A stretch of 8,232 nt of DNA. It comes from Ilumatobacter sp. (lineage in GTDB: Bacteria; Actinomycetota; Acidimicrobiia; Acidimicrobiales; Ilumatobacteraceae). Location of the stretch: assembly GCA_029263275.1 (NCBI GenBank), contig JAJCXU010000565.1, forward strand, positions 1-8,232, written 5' to 3'. Positions 1-6,004 of the stretch are shown one piece after another (within the stretch, counting starts at the first letter, position 1; the number at the start of each line of letters is the position of its first letter). A model generated the notes under the pieces. It was not told the origin of the DNA. It made no database searches and was given only the letters and a program-made list of their open reading frames with translations. Made by a program: the position numbers and the translations under genes.

Positions 1-1
1 C

Positions 2-316
2 GTGTTTCGCGCCGGCTGGGCCTCCACTCGCCCGCAGGCACGTCAATTCGTGAACCATGGCCTCATCCAGGTCGATGGCAAGCGCGTCGACATCGCCAGC
101 TTCCGCGTCAAGCGCGGTCAGGTCATCTCCCTCTCACCCAGGGCTGAGAAGATGATCGTCATCCAGCACAACCGCGACACTCTCGATCGCAGCCTCGTCG
201 GCTGGCTTGAGGCTGGCGACGGTGGCAAGCAGGTCACGGTGCGTTCGCTCCCAGAGCGCGAACACATCGACGTCCCGGTGCGCGAATCGCTCATCGTCGA
301 GCTCTACTCGAAGTAA
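2..316 (+). CDS. rpsD: 30S ribosomal protein S4, C-terminal half (5' end outside window)
   Basis: S4 is a primary 16S rRNA-binding protein that nucleates assembly of the 30S body. The visible 104 codons run from the start of the S4 RNA-binding domain (FRAGWASTRPQARQFV, then NHGLIQVDGKRVDI and VKRGQVISL, about visible residues 2-45) to the typical family ending LPEREHIDVP ... IVELYSK. Bacterial S4 is usually about 200-208 residues, so roughly the first 95-100 residues lie upstream. The first complete codon is GTG at position 2, but it is an internal valine (the family has a V-V/F-R stretch here), not a start. The stop is TAA at 314-316. The gene is followed after 106 nt by rpoA, the order seen in mycobacteria and many other bacteria, where S4 and alpha are co-transcribed. 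Identification is essentially certain; only the missing 5' end is unknown. Confidence 0.97.
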   Translation: MFRAGWASTRPQARQFVNHGLIQVDGKRVDIASFRVKRGQVISLSPRAEKMIVIQHNRDTLDRSLVGWLEAGDGGKQVTVRSLPEREHIDVPVRESLIVELYSK

Positions 317-319
317 TCC

Positions 320-370
320 CTCGGAGTTGCTCGGAATCATCCGAGTCACTCGCACCGCCGGCTCGGCCGG
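320..370 (+). promoter_or_regulatory. Hairpins in the rpsD-rpoA intergenic leader
   Basis: The 106-nt gap between rpsD and rpoA holds two perfect short hairpins. The first is CTCGGA (330-335), loop ATCA, TCCGAG (340-345). The second is CCGGC (358-362), loop TCG, GCCGG (366-370). A second copy of CTCGGA at 320-325 could compete with the 330-335 copy for the same TCCGAG partner, giving two mutually exclusive stems. No U-tract follows, so a strong intrinsic terminator is unlikely. A processing site, mRNA-stability element, partial attenuator or S4-responsive element are all possible. The stems are seen in the sequence; any function is inferred. Confidence 0.4.
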
Positions 371-422
371 TATCCACGTCTTGTCACATCACGAACACAG
401 CAGTTGAAAGGCCCGGCACCAA

Positions 423-1355
423 ATGCTCGTCATGCAGCGCCCCTCCATCGAAGCCCTCGGCGAAGAGTCGAACAATCGTCAGCAGTTTGCTGTCGGCCCA
501 CTCGAGCCTGGCTTCGGTCACACGCTCGGTAACTCCTTGCGCCGCACTCTGCTGTCGTCGATCCCTGGCGCAGCAATCACGTCGGTTCGTTTCGACGAGG
601 CGCTCCATGAGTTCGACACGATCGGCGGCGTTGCCGAAGACGTGACCGACATCATCTTGAACCTGAAGGACATCGTGGTCACTTGCGAGTCCGACGAGGC
701 GGTCACCATGCGCCTCGACGCTCGTGGCGCTGCCAGCGTCACCGGTGCCGACATCGAGTGCCCAGCCGACGTCGAAGTCCTCAACAAGGAACTCCACATC
801 GCCACGCTCAACACCAAGGGCCGCCTGTCGATCGACCTCACCGTCGAGCAGGGTCGTGGCTACATGTCGAGCAACCGCGAAGACGACAACCGCACCATCG
901 GCGTCATCCCGATCGATGCGATCTTCAGCCCGGTGCGTCGTGTGTCGTTCACCGTTGAGCCGACTCGTGTCGAGCAGGCCACCAACTACGACCGCCTTGT
1001 CATCGAGATCGACACCGACGGTTCCATCACGCCCGGCGACGCACTCGCCTCGGCCGGTGCCACGCTCACCGCGCTGACTGAACTCGTTGCCTCGATGGCT
1101 GACGAGCCGCAGGGCCTCGAGCTCGGCGAGATCGTCGACACCACGGTCAGCTCGCCTGACCTCGACCTCCCGATCGAAGACCTCGATCTCTCGGAGCGTC
1201 CGAACAACTGCCTCAAGCGGGCCCAGGTCAACACGGTCGGCGAACTGCTGACCAAGACCGAAGACGACCTGCTCAACATCACCAACTTCGGCCAGAAGAG
1301 CCTCGACGAAGTGAAGGCCAAGCTCGACGAGCGCGGCCTCCAGCTTCGCGGCTGA
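423..1355 (+). CDS. rpoA: DNA-directed RNA polymerase subunit alpha
   Basis: Alpha dimerises to start assembly of core RNA polymerase, and its C-terminal domain contacts upstream promoter DNA and activators. The 310 residues cover the whole family. The N-terminal domain includes LEPGFGHTLGNSLRRTLLSS (about 27-46), which forms the dimer and beta-binding surface, then HEFDTIGGVAEDVTDIILNLK (62-82), GRGY (144-147) and the TRVEQATNYDRLV block (181-193). An acidic linker (about 225-248) leads to the C-terminal domain, where RPNNCLK (259-265) matches the DNA-contacting R265-N268-K271 region of E. coli alpha, and NFGQKSL (288-294) matches its G296-K298-S299 helix cap. So R259, N262, K265, G290, K292 and S293 are all kept. 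The ATG at 423 is preferred because GAAAGG (406-411) lies 11 nt upstream; the in-frame ATG at 432 would be 20 nt away. rplQ follows after 33 nt, so the two are probably one transcript. Confidence 0.98.
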   Translation: MLVMQRPSIEALGEESNNRQQFAVGPLEPGFGHTLGNSLRRTLLSSIPGAAITSVRFDEALHEFDTIGGVAEDVTDIILNLKDIVVTCESDEAVTMRLDARGAASVTGADIECPADVEVLNKELHIATLNTKGRLSIDLTVEQGRGYMSSNREDDNRTIGVIPIDAIFSPVRRVSFTVEPTRVEQATNYDRLVIEIDTDGSITPGDALASAGATLTALTELVASMADEPQGLELGEIVDTTVSSPDLDLPIEDLDLSERPNNCLKRAQVNTVGELLTKTEDDLLNITNFGQKSLDEVKAKLDERGLQLRG

Positions 1356-1388
1356 GCCCAGCTGCGATCAAGAAAGACAGACTGAACC

Positions 1389-1757
1389 ATGCCTACACCC
1401 CGTCGCTCCCGCCGTTTCGGTAGCTCCGCAGCGCACCAGCGCCTCATGATGGCCAACCTCGCCGCGTCACTGTTCGCCGCCGAGGCCATCACCACCTCCG
1501 AGGCCAAGGCCAAGCACCTCCGGCCAATCGCCGAGAAGCTGATCACCAAGGCCAAGAAGGCCCAAGAAGAGGGCCCCATGCAGGTCCACCGGATCCGTCA
1601 GATCCAGGCCTTCCTCGGTGACCGCGAAATGACCTACAAGCTGGTCCACGACGTGGCGCCTCGCTACATGGAGCGCCCGGGTGGATACACCCGCATCCTG
1701 AAGATGGGCACGCGTCACGGCGACAACGCCGAGATGGCCCGCATCGAACTCGTCTGA
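1389..1757 (+). CDS. rplQ: 50S ribosomal protein L17
   Basis: L17 is a bacteria-specific large-subunit protein located near the exit of the nascent-peptide tunnel. The 122-residue product has the family's short basic start (MPTPRRSRRFGSSAAHQRLM), the AEAITTSEAKAKHLRPIAEKLIT block (about 31-53) and the C-terminal GGYTRILKMGTRHGDNAEMA run, ending in IELV. Length is normal (E. coli 127, actinobacterial forms often longer through acidic tails; no such tail here). The start ATG has a modest purine-rich site, GAAAGA at 1372-1377, 11 nt upstream. It lies 33 nt after rpoA and 40 nt before truA on the same strand, the classic rpoA-rplQ-truA order. Confidence 0.98.
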   Translation: MPTPRRSRRFGSSAAHQRLMMANLAASLFAAEAITTSEAKAKHLRPIAEKLITKAKKAQEEGPMQVHRIRQIQAFLGDREMTYKLVHDVAPRYMERPGGYTRILKMGTRHGDNAEMARIELV

Positions 1758-1797
1758 GTTCACGCACAACCGAGAAATCGTTGGCAAGGAGCCGATC

Positions 1798-2589
1798 GTG
1801 ACGGAGCAATCGCTTCGGAACGTGAGGCTCCTTGTCGCGTACGACGGCACGGACTTTCGCGGCTTCGCTGAAAGTGACGGCGTGCGGACCGTCGAAGGCG
1901 AGCTCCGTCGCTCGATCGAACTGATCGTCCGCCAGCCGGTGGAATTGGTCCTCGGCGGGCGCACCGACGCTGGCGTGCACGGCTGGGGACAAGTCGTGAA
2001 CGGTCTGATCCCGGCCGGGACCGATCTGTACCGCCTGATGTCGAGTCTCAACCGCTTGCTGCGACCTGAGATCTCGGTTCGTCAGCCCGAGTGGGTCGAC
2101 GATGACTTCAGCGCCCGGTTCACCGCGACATCTCGGACGTATCACTACGACATCTGGAACGATCGCGCACCGAATCCACTTGTCGCTCGGCATGTGTGGC
2201 ACCTTGGGCCTGCCCTCGATCTCGAGCGGATGAATGCCGCGGCTGCACTGCTGATCGGCCACTACGACTTCTCATCGTTCTGCCGACGGTTGAAGCCTGG
2301 TCCGGGCTACGAGGAGCCCAGTACGAGACGAGTGCTCAAGGCCGCCCGCTGGCATCGAATTGATGAGTCGCCGCTGCTGCGCTTCGAGATCACTGCATCG
2401 TCGTTCTGTAACCAGATGGTGCGCAGCATCGTCGGCACGCTCGTCGATGTCGGACGCGGCCGGATCGACCCGAGCACGATGCCGGAAATCCTCGCGGCGC
2501 ACGACCGCAACGCTGCCGGCCAGGTTGCGCCGCCGACGGGGCTGACGCTCTGGCACGTTGGTTTCACCGGCCCCCGCTGGGACGCCTGA
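1798..2589 (+). CDS. truA: tRNA pseudouridine(38-40) synthase TruA
   Basis: TruA converts uridines 38, 39 and 40 in the anticodon arm of many tRNAs to pseudouridine. The 263-residue product has the catalytic motif GGRTDAGVHG with nucleophile Asp57 (E. coli D60), the FSARF segment (104-108) followed by SRTYHY with Tyr115 (E. coli Y118 position), the AAALLIGHYDFSSFC block (about 148-162), and the C-terminal FCNQMVRSIVGTLVDVGRGR region (203-222). The start is GTG at 1798, fixed by a strong AAGGAG (1786-1791) 6 nt upstream, the best ribosome site in the window. Unusual: the early segment usually reading GWQ or GWA after YDGT reads GFAES here (residues 22-26). truA is the last gene of the rpsD-rpoA-rplQ-truA run and faces the convergent GGDEF-EAL gene 78 bp away. 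Confidence 0.96.
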   Translation: MTEQSLRNVRLLVAYDGTDFRGFAESDGVRTVEGELRRSIELIVRQPVELVLGGRTDAGVHGWGQVVNGLIPAGTDLYRLMSSLNRLLRPEISVRQPEWVDDDFSARFTATSRTYHYDIWNDRAPNPLVARHVWHLGPALDLERMNAAAALLIGHYDFSSFCRRLKPGPGYEEPSTRRVLKAARWHRIDESPLLRFEITASSFCNQMVRSIVGTLVDVGRGRIDPSTMPEILAAHDRNAAGQVAPPTGLTLWHVGFTGPRWDA

Positions 2590-2599
2590 GTCACCCAGG

Positions 2600-2648
2600 T
2601 TTCGTGTGAGCATATGGTCCGTTGGACGGTGCTTGTACTCACATGGAA
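2600..2648. terminator. Long imperfect hairpin between convergent truA and the GGDEF-EAL gene
   Basis: A single symmetric hairpin centred on 2624 fills most of the 78-bp convergent gap. The apical stem is CCGT (2619-2622) with ACGG (2626-2629) around a TGG triloop. The basal stem pairs 2600-2610 with 2638-2648 (core TGTGAG with CTCACA), including two G-T wobbles. The middle part pairs only partly, with four or five mismatches. Its position and two-sided symmetry suggest a shared, bidirectional end for both transcripts. Neither side has a T-tract, so if it acts as a terminator it is not a textbook intrinsic one; a 3'-end stabiliser or processing site is the alternative. Confidence 0.45.
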
Positions 2649-2664
2649 GCGAGAACGATGATCT

Positions 2665-2678
2665 CCGTCAGCTGACGG
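2665..2678. repeat. 14-bp perfect palindrome over the stop codon of the GGDEF-EAL gene
   Basis: CCGTCAGCTGACGG is its own reverse complement. The minus-strand TGA stop (2668-2670) of the GGDEF-EAL gene lies inside it. With no loop it would form only a weak RNA hairpin, but could be a dyad for a DNA-binding protein or part of the 3'-end structure with the hairpin next to it. Chance is a real alternative in GC-rich DNA. Confidence 0.3.
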
Positions 2679-4779
2679 GGATGGGGCGGGGAGCGTCGTC
2701 GTCGATGGTGGGGGAGATGCGGGGAAGCATCTCGAGCATCTCGTCGGCGTGCGCCGCCGGGGCGAACAACCAGCCCTGGAACAAGCCGCAGCCACGCTCG
2801 GCCAACCGATCTCGCTGATACGGCTGCTCGACGCCTTCAGCGACACAGGTGAGATTCAGGCTGTCGCTGAGCCCAAGAATGGCCGTGGTCAAGTTCGTCG
2901 CGGCGGGATCGATGTCGATGCCGGCAACGAACCGACGGTCGATCTTCACGCCGTCGACGGGCAGTTCGAGCAGGTGAGCAAGGCTGGAGTAACCGGTACC
3001 GAAATCGTCGATCGATACATGGGTGCCAGCGCGACGCAGCTTGTCCATGTTCGACAGTGAGATCGCTCCGGGTGCCAACAGGTCGGTCTCGGTAATCTCG
3101 ACCACCATCTGTCCCGGGTTGGCGCCTGCAGTTTCGCAACGGTCCAAGAAGGAATGCCCGAAGGACGGCGACGCAATGACCTTCGGGTCGACGTTGACGT
3201 GCACTTCGACGGTGCCGTGGCCAGCAGCCTCGAGTCGTGCCGCGAAGGCCAGTGCCATCTCGAGGACTCGGTCGTCGACCGCTTCGGCCAGGCCGGCCAT
3301 CTGTGCGAGCGGGAGGATCTCCCCGACGCCGAGCACGCCGCGGACCGGGTGAATCCAGCGCACTAATGCCTCGACTGCCTTGACGTAGCCATCGGCGTCG
3401 ACGATCGGCTGGAAGAACGGCTGAATTTCGCCGTTGCTGAGGGCCGCCCGGAGCTGATCGAGCTGAGCGCGCCGCTCGTTGATTGCGTCGAAGGAGATGC
3501 CGCCTGACTCGGGGTCGGCGTGGCGCTTGATCGACATCAACTCGTTCGACGCGCTGACGAGAAGCGAGTCGAGGCCCTGCGGCTGCGCCTCGAACGAGGT
3601 GGCCGTGCGAATGGCGAAGTTGACCTCGTGGTCGTTGATGGCAATCGACTGGGCAACGTCGCGCCGGATGCGCTCGCGCAACATCTCGATCGCCGCCTCG
3701 TTCGACGATCGAACGGCCATGACGAACTCGTCGCCGCCAAATCGAGCGGTGATGAGGTCAGGCCAGCGAATCTGATCGATGCGTTCGGCAACGGCGGTGA
3801 GTACGGCATCGCCGACCGGCTCGCCGTACAGCTCGTTGATCGAGCGGAAATGGATGATGTCGATGATCATCAGACCGAGGCCGCCGCCGTCAGCCATCAG
3901 GTCACGAGCTGCGCGCATGAACCCATCGCGATTCAGGAGCCCGGTTCGGTTGTCGTGCTCGGCCAAGAAGTCGACACGATTGCGGGCATCGACCAGCGAT
4001 GTGGCGATCTGTGCGCTGACGATGTAGCTGCCGACGACCGGATCGTCGAGCAGGTTGTTCACGGTGAACTCACAGACGTGGTGTACCCCGTCGGCGTCGC
4101 GCAGGCGTGCATCGAAGTCCACGGTCGTGCTGGGCGGCAACGCTTGCACGATTTCGAGGATTTGCTCGCGGTCGTCCTCGTGGAGGAACCCGACAAACGA
4201 CTGGTTACGGATCAACTCAGGGTCGTGGCCGAGCAGGCGCGTGACGGAACCATTGACCGAACGGACACGGCCGTCTTCGGTCATCAGCGCCACCATGCCG
4301 TGCATGTTGTTCATGACCGAACGCAACACGGCCACATCACCCTGATCGAAGTCGAGTTCGTGTCGGTCGGTGGTGTCGCGTGCGACGAGGATGATGAGTT
4401 CGTTGCCGTCGAGGGTCTGCATGGACCCACGAAGCTCGAGATGGACCCATGGGCCGCGGCCGTGACGGGCTCGGATGCGCAACAACTGTCCGAACGACTT
4501 CTCGACCACCGTCGACATCGAGGACACGACGATGTTTATGTCGTCGGGGTGAATGAGATCGAGCACCGAGGTGCCGACCAGGTTCGTGTCCCAACCGAGT
4601 ACTTCGACGGCGCGCTCATTGCCGTAGCGAAGAATTCCTTCGGGGTCGACACCGATGACCGGGTCCGCAAGTGCGTCGATGGAGGGCGTCGGCATGGAGT
4701 TGTCGACAGGCGCCACAGGGGGGTATCGGCGCGCGGAGGCCAGTTCTTGAGGCAATTCTTGAGAATCGTCCGAGGCCAT
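2668..4779 (-). CDS. PAS-PAS-GGDEF-EAL cyclic-di-GMP signalling protein
   Basis: GGDEF domains make c-di-GMP from two GTP; EAL domains hydrolyse it to pGpG. In the 703-residue product, two PAS-like sensor domains (about 34-140 and 148-262) come first; the linker ends in the usual FLAEHDNRTGLLNR lead-in (271-284). The GGDEF domain (about 265-435) has RFGGDEF at 346-352, Asp307, Asn315 and Asp324. The EAL domain (about 446-690) has EAL at 470-472, Asn529, EITET (561-565), DDFGTGYSSL (591-600), Lys612/Asp614, AEGVE (647-651) and Gln668, so every metal- and substrate-binding position I know of is kept. Odd: the usual D-x-D-x-F of the GGDEF domain reads DIIHF (307-311), and an RxxD (338-341) sits one residue farther from GGDEF than a canonical inhibitory site. 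No signal peptide or membrane span is seen, so it is probably cytosolic. The ATG at 4779 is chosen because upstream codons lose domain character and run into the divergent gene; no clear ribosome site precedes it, so it may be leaderless. Which activity dominates is unknown; phosphodiesterase looks the safer guess. Confidence 0.93.
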   Translation of the reverse strand: MASDDSQELPQELASARRYPPVAPVDNSMPTPSIDALADPVIGVDPEGILRYGNERAVEVLGWDTNLVGTSVLDLIHPDDINIVVSSMSTVVEKSFGQLLRIRARHGRGPWVHLELRGSMQTLDGNELIILVARDTTDRHELDFDQGDVAVLRSVMNNMHGMVALMTEDGRVRSVNGSVTRLLGHDPELIRNQSFVGFLHEDDREQILEIVQALPPSTTVDFDARLRDADGVHHVCEFTVNNLLDDPVVGSYIVSAQIATSLVDARNRVDFLAEHDNRTGLLNRDGFMRAARDLMADGGGLGLMIIDIIHFRSINELYGEPVGDAVLTAVAERIDQIRWPDLITARFGGDEFVMAVRSSNEAAIEMLRERIRRDVAQSIAINDHEVNFAIRTATSFEAQPQGLDSLLVSASNELMSIKRHADPESGGISFDAINERRAQLDQLRAALSNGEIQPFFQPIVDADGYVKAVEALVRWIHPVRGVLGVGEILPLAQMAGLAEAVDDRVLEMALAFAARLEAAGHGTVEVHVNVDPKVIASPSFGHSFLDRCETAGANPGQMVVEITETDLLAPGAISLSNMDKLRRAGTHVSIDDFGTGYSSLAHLLELPVDGVKIDRRFVAGIDIDPAATNLTTAILGLSDSLNLTCVAEGVEQPYQRDRLAERGCGLFQGWLFAPAAHADEMLEMLPRISPTIDDDAPRPIPVS

Positions 4780-4784
4780 GGTGT

Positions 4785-4821
4785 TCAAGACAGTACTTCG
4801 ACGGAATATCCGGTGTCTTGA
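4785..4821. promoter_or_regulatory. Inverted repeat in the divergent control region, candidate operator
   Basis: TCAAGACA (4785-4792) and TGTCTTGA (4814-4821) form a perfect 8-bp inverted repeat with a 21-bp spacer. It takes up most of the 51-bp gap between the GGDEF-EAL gene (start 4779, minus) and the glycosyltransferase gene (start 4831, plus). As a result both genes carry TGTCTTGA a few bases ahead of their start codon, in each gene's own reading direction. The arms are 29 bp apart centre to centre, close to three helical turns. This fits a dimeric regulator controlling both genes, or duplicated promoter parts. The repeat is seen; the function is inferred. Confidence 0.45.
4790..4819 (-). 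promoter_or_regulatory. Possible promoter of the GGDEF-EAL gene
   Basis: Read on the minus strand, AAGACA (4819-4814) resembles a -35 box (4 of 6) and TACTGT (4795-4790) fits the actinobacterial TANNNT -10 pattern, with an 18-bp spacer. The -10 box ends 10 nt before the ATG at 4779, which would give a leaderless or nearly leaderless mRNA and would explain the missing ribosome site. Both boxes overlap the arms of the inverted repeat. I could not find an equally good plus-strand promoter for the glycosyltransferase in this gap. Confidence 0.25.
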
Positions 4822-4830
4822 TGCGTTGCA

Positions 4831-5931
4831 GTGGGTGTGACAGCGCGACGGATCCTGTTGGCATCGACGCCCGTTGGCCCGCTCGGGTCGGGAATTGGCG
4901 GCGGCGTCGAACTCACGCTGCACAACATGGTGTACGGATTGGGCTTGCGCGGGCACCACGTCGAGGTGGTCGCACCGTCGGGCTCGCTGCATGTCGGCGA
5001 ACGCGTGCACCAGGTCGATGGTGCGTTGCAGGTGAGCAGCCAAACCCAGGACCGCGACGCCCTGATCGAGATGCCCAGCGGCTCAGTGCTCGCGGCGATG
5101 TGGCGCACGGTGTCCGACATCCAGGGCGAGTTCGACGTCGTGATCAACCTGGCCTACGACTGGTTGCCCCTGTACCTCACGTCATACCTGGAAGTGCCCG
5201 TCCTCCATCTCGTTTCGATGGGCTCGCTCAACGACGTCATGGACGCCGCTCTTGCCGACGTTGCGCAGCAGGTCCCTGGCCGGCTCGCGGCGCACAGCCT
5301 GGCTCAGGCCGAGACCTTCCCTGACCCCGCCATGTTTCGTATCGTCGGCAATGGGATCGTCACCGAGCGATACGACGTGCAACTCGCTGCTGATGCAGGC
5401 GCTGCGCTCGGTTTCGTCGGCCGTATCTCGCCGGAGAAGGGCCTTGAGGATGTCGCTGAGCTCTCAGCTCGGACCGGGCGCGTGGTTCGTGTGTGGGGGA
5501 TGATGCAGGACGAGGCGTATTGGGATCGGATCGTCGCTGAGCACCCCGACGCCCGCCTTGACTACCGCGGCTTTCTGCCGACCGATGAGCTGCAGGCAGA
5601 GATCGGTCGTTGCGCCGCACTGGTGATGACCCCGAAGTGGGTTGAGGCATTCGGCAACGTGGCGATCGAAGCCATGGCCACCGGTGTCCCGGTGCTCACC
5701 TACGACCGTGGCGGGCCCGCAGAGATCGTTGTCGACGGGGTCACCGGCTTCGTCGTGCCCGCTGATGACGTGGATGCTTTGGCTCGCACGGTCGGTCGGA
5801 TCGACGAGATCGACCGGGCGGCGTGCCGCCAGCGCGTCGACGAAGAGTATTCGTCGCTGGCGATGGCAGACCGTGTGGTCGGGTGGGTCGACGACGTGGT
5901 CGGCGCCGTCAGCGTGCCCATCGAGGCGTGA
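4831..5931 (+). CDS. GT4-family glycosyltransferase, resembling UDP-glucose:tetrahydrobiopterin glucosyltransferase
   Basis: The 366-residue product is a retaining GT-B-fold enzyme that should move a sugar from a nucleotide-sugar donor. The N-terminal acceptor half opens with STPVGPLGSGIGGGVELTL (12-30), a glycine-rich loop followed by the first helix. Further on are AYDWLPLYLT (108-117) and HLVSMGSLNDVMD (126-138). The donor half starts at LGFVGRISPEKGLED (193-207), with Arg198 and Lys203 at the usual donor-phosphate positions. It ends with MTPKWVEAFGNVAIEAM (266-282), which contains the E-x7-E motif (Glu272, Glu280), and YDRGGPAEIV (291-300). The N-terminal loop, LVSM segment and MTP-W-VEAFGNV block match what I remember of the cyanobacterial BGluT family that glucosylates tetrahydrobiopterin; plain GT4 membership is far surer than that acceptor. 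No signal peptide or membrane span. The GTG at 4831 is used; an in-frame GTG at 4837 is an alternative, and neither has a clear ribosome site. It is divergent from the c-di-GMP gene and 183 bp ahead of rplM, which has its own promoter candidate. Confidence 0.88.
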   Translation: MGVTARRILLASTPVGPLGSGIGGGVELTLHNMVYGLGLRGHHVEVVAPSGSLHVGERVHQVDGALQVSSQTQDRDALIEMPSGSVLAAMWRTVSDIQGEFDVVINLAYDWLPLYLTSYLEVPVLHLVSMGSLNDVMDAALADVAQQVPGRLAAHSLAQAETFPDPAMFRIVGNGIVTERYDVQLAADAGAALGFVGRISPEKGLEDVAELSARTGRVVRVWGMMQDEAYWDRIVAEHPDARLDYRGFLPTDELQAEIGRCAALVMTPKWVEAFGNVAIEAMATGVPVLTYDRGGPAEIVVDGVTGFVVPADDVDALARTVGRIDEIDRAACRQRVDEEYSSLAMADRVVGWVDDVVGAVSVPIEA

Positions 5932-5968
5932 CCCTCGTCCGGCGAACGTTGGCATCTGACCCGTGGCG

Positions 5969-5997
5969 TTGCCGCGTTTGATCGCGCGCCGTATCAT
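5969..5997 (+). promoter_or_regulatory. Promoter candidate of the rplM-rpsI(-glmM) operon
   Basis: TTGCCG (5969-5974; 4 of 6 to the -35 consensus) and TATCAT (5992-5997; 5 of 6 to the -10 consensus) are separated by 17 bp, the ideal spacing for the housekeeping sigma factor. Transcription would start near 6004-6005, about 110 nt before the rplM start codon. It is the best promoter match I found in any intergenic stretch of the window, as expected for a ribosomal protein operon. Confidence 0.6.
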
Positions 5998-6004
5998 TTC
6001 ACGG

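Noticed and set aside
381..409. Possible rpoA promoter, TTGTCA with TTGAAA 17 bp downstream
   Set aside because: The -35-like box is good but the -10-like box matches only 3 of 6 and overlaps the rpoA ribosome site, so it could not work as the main promoter.
1543..2262. 239-codon open frame on the minus strand across rplQ and truA
   Set aside because: It is a mirror frame of two confidently identified genes, with no motif of its own.
3520..4821. 433-codon open frame on the plus strand
   Set aside because: It lies wholly antisense to the GGDEF-EAL gene, whose domains are unmistakable. Its translation is low-complexity, rich in Asp, Val, Arg and His as expected from reverse reading of GC-rich codons, with no recognisable motif.
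4780..5043. 88-codon N-terminal extension of the GGDEF-EAL gene
   Set aside because: The extension would overlap the glycosyltransferase start by over 200 bp, has the biased composition of antisense sequence (many Arg, His and Gln), and adds no domain. The ATG at 4779 is the better start.
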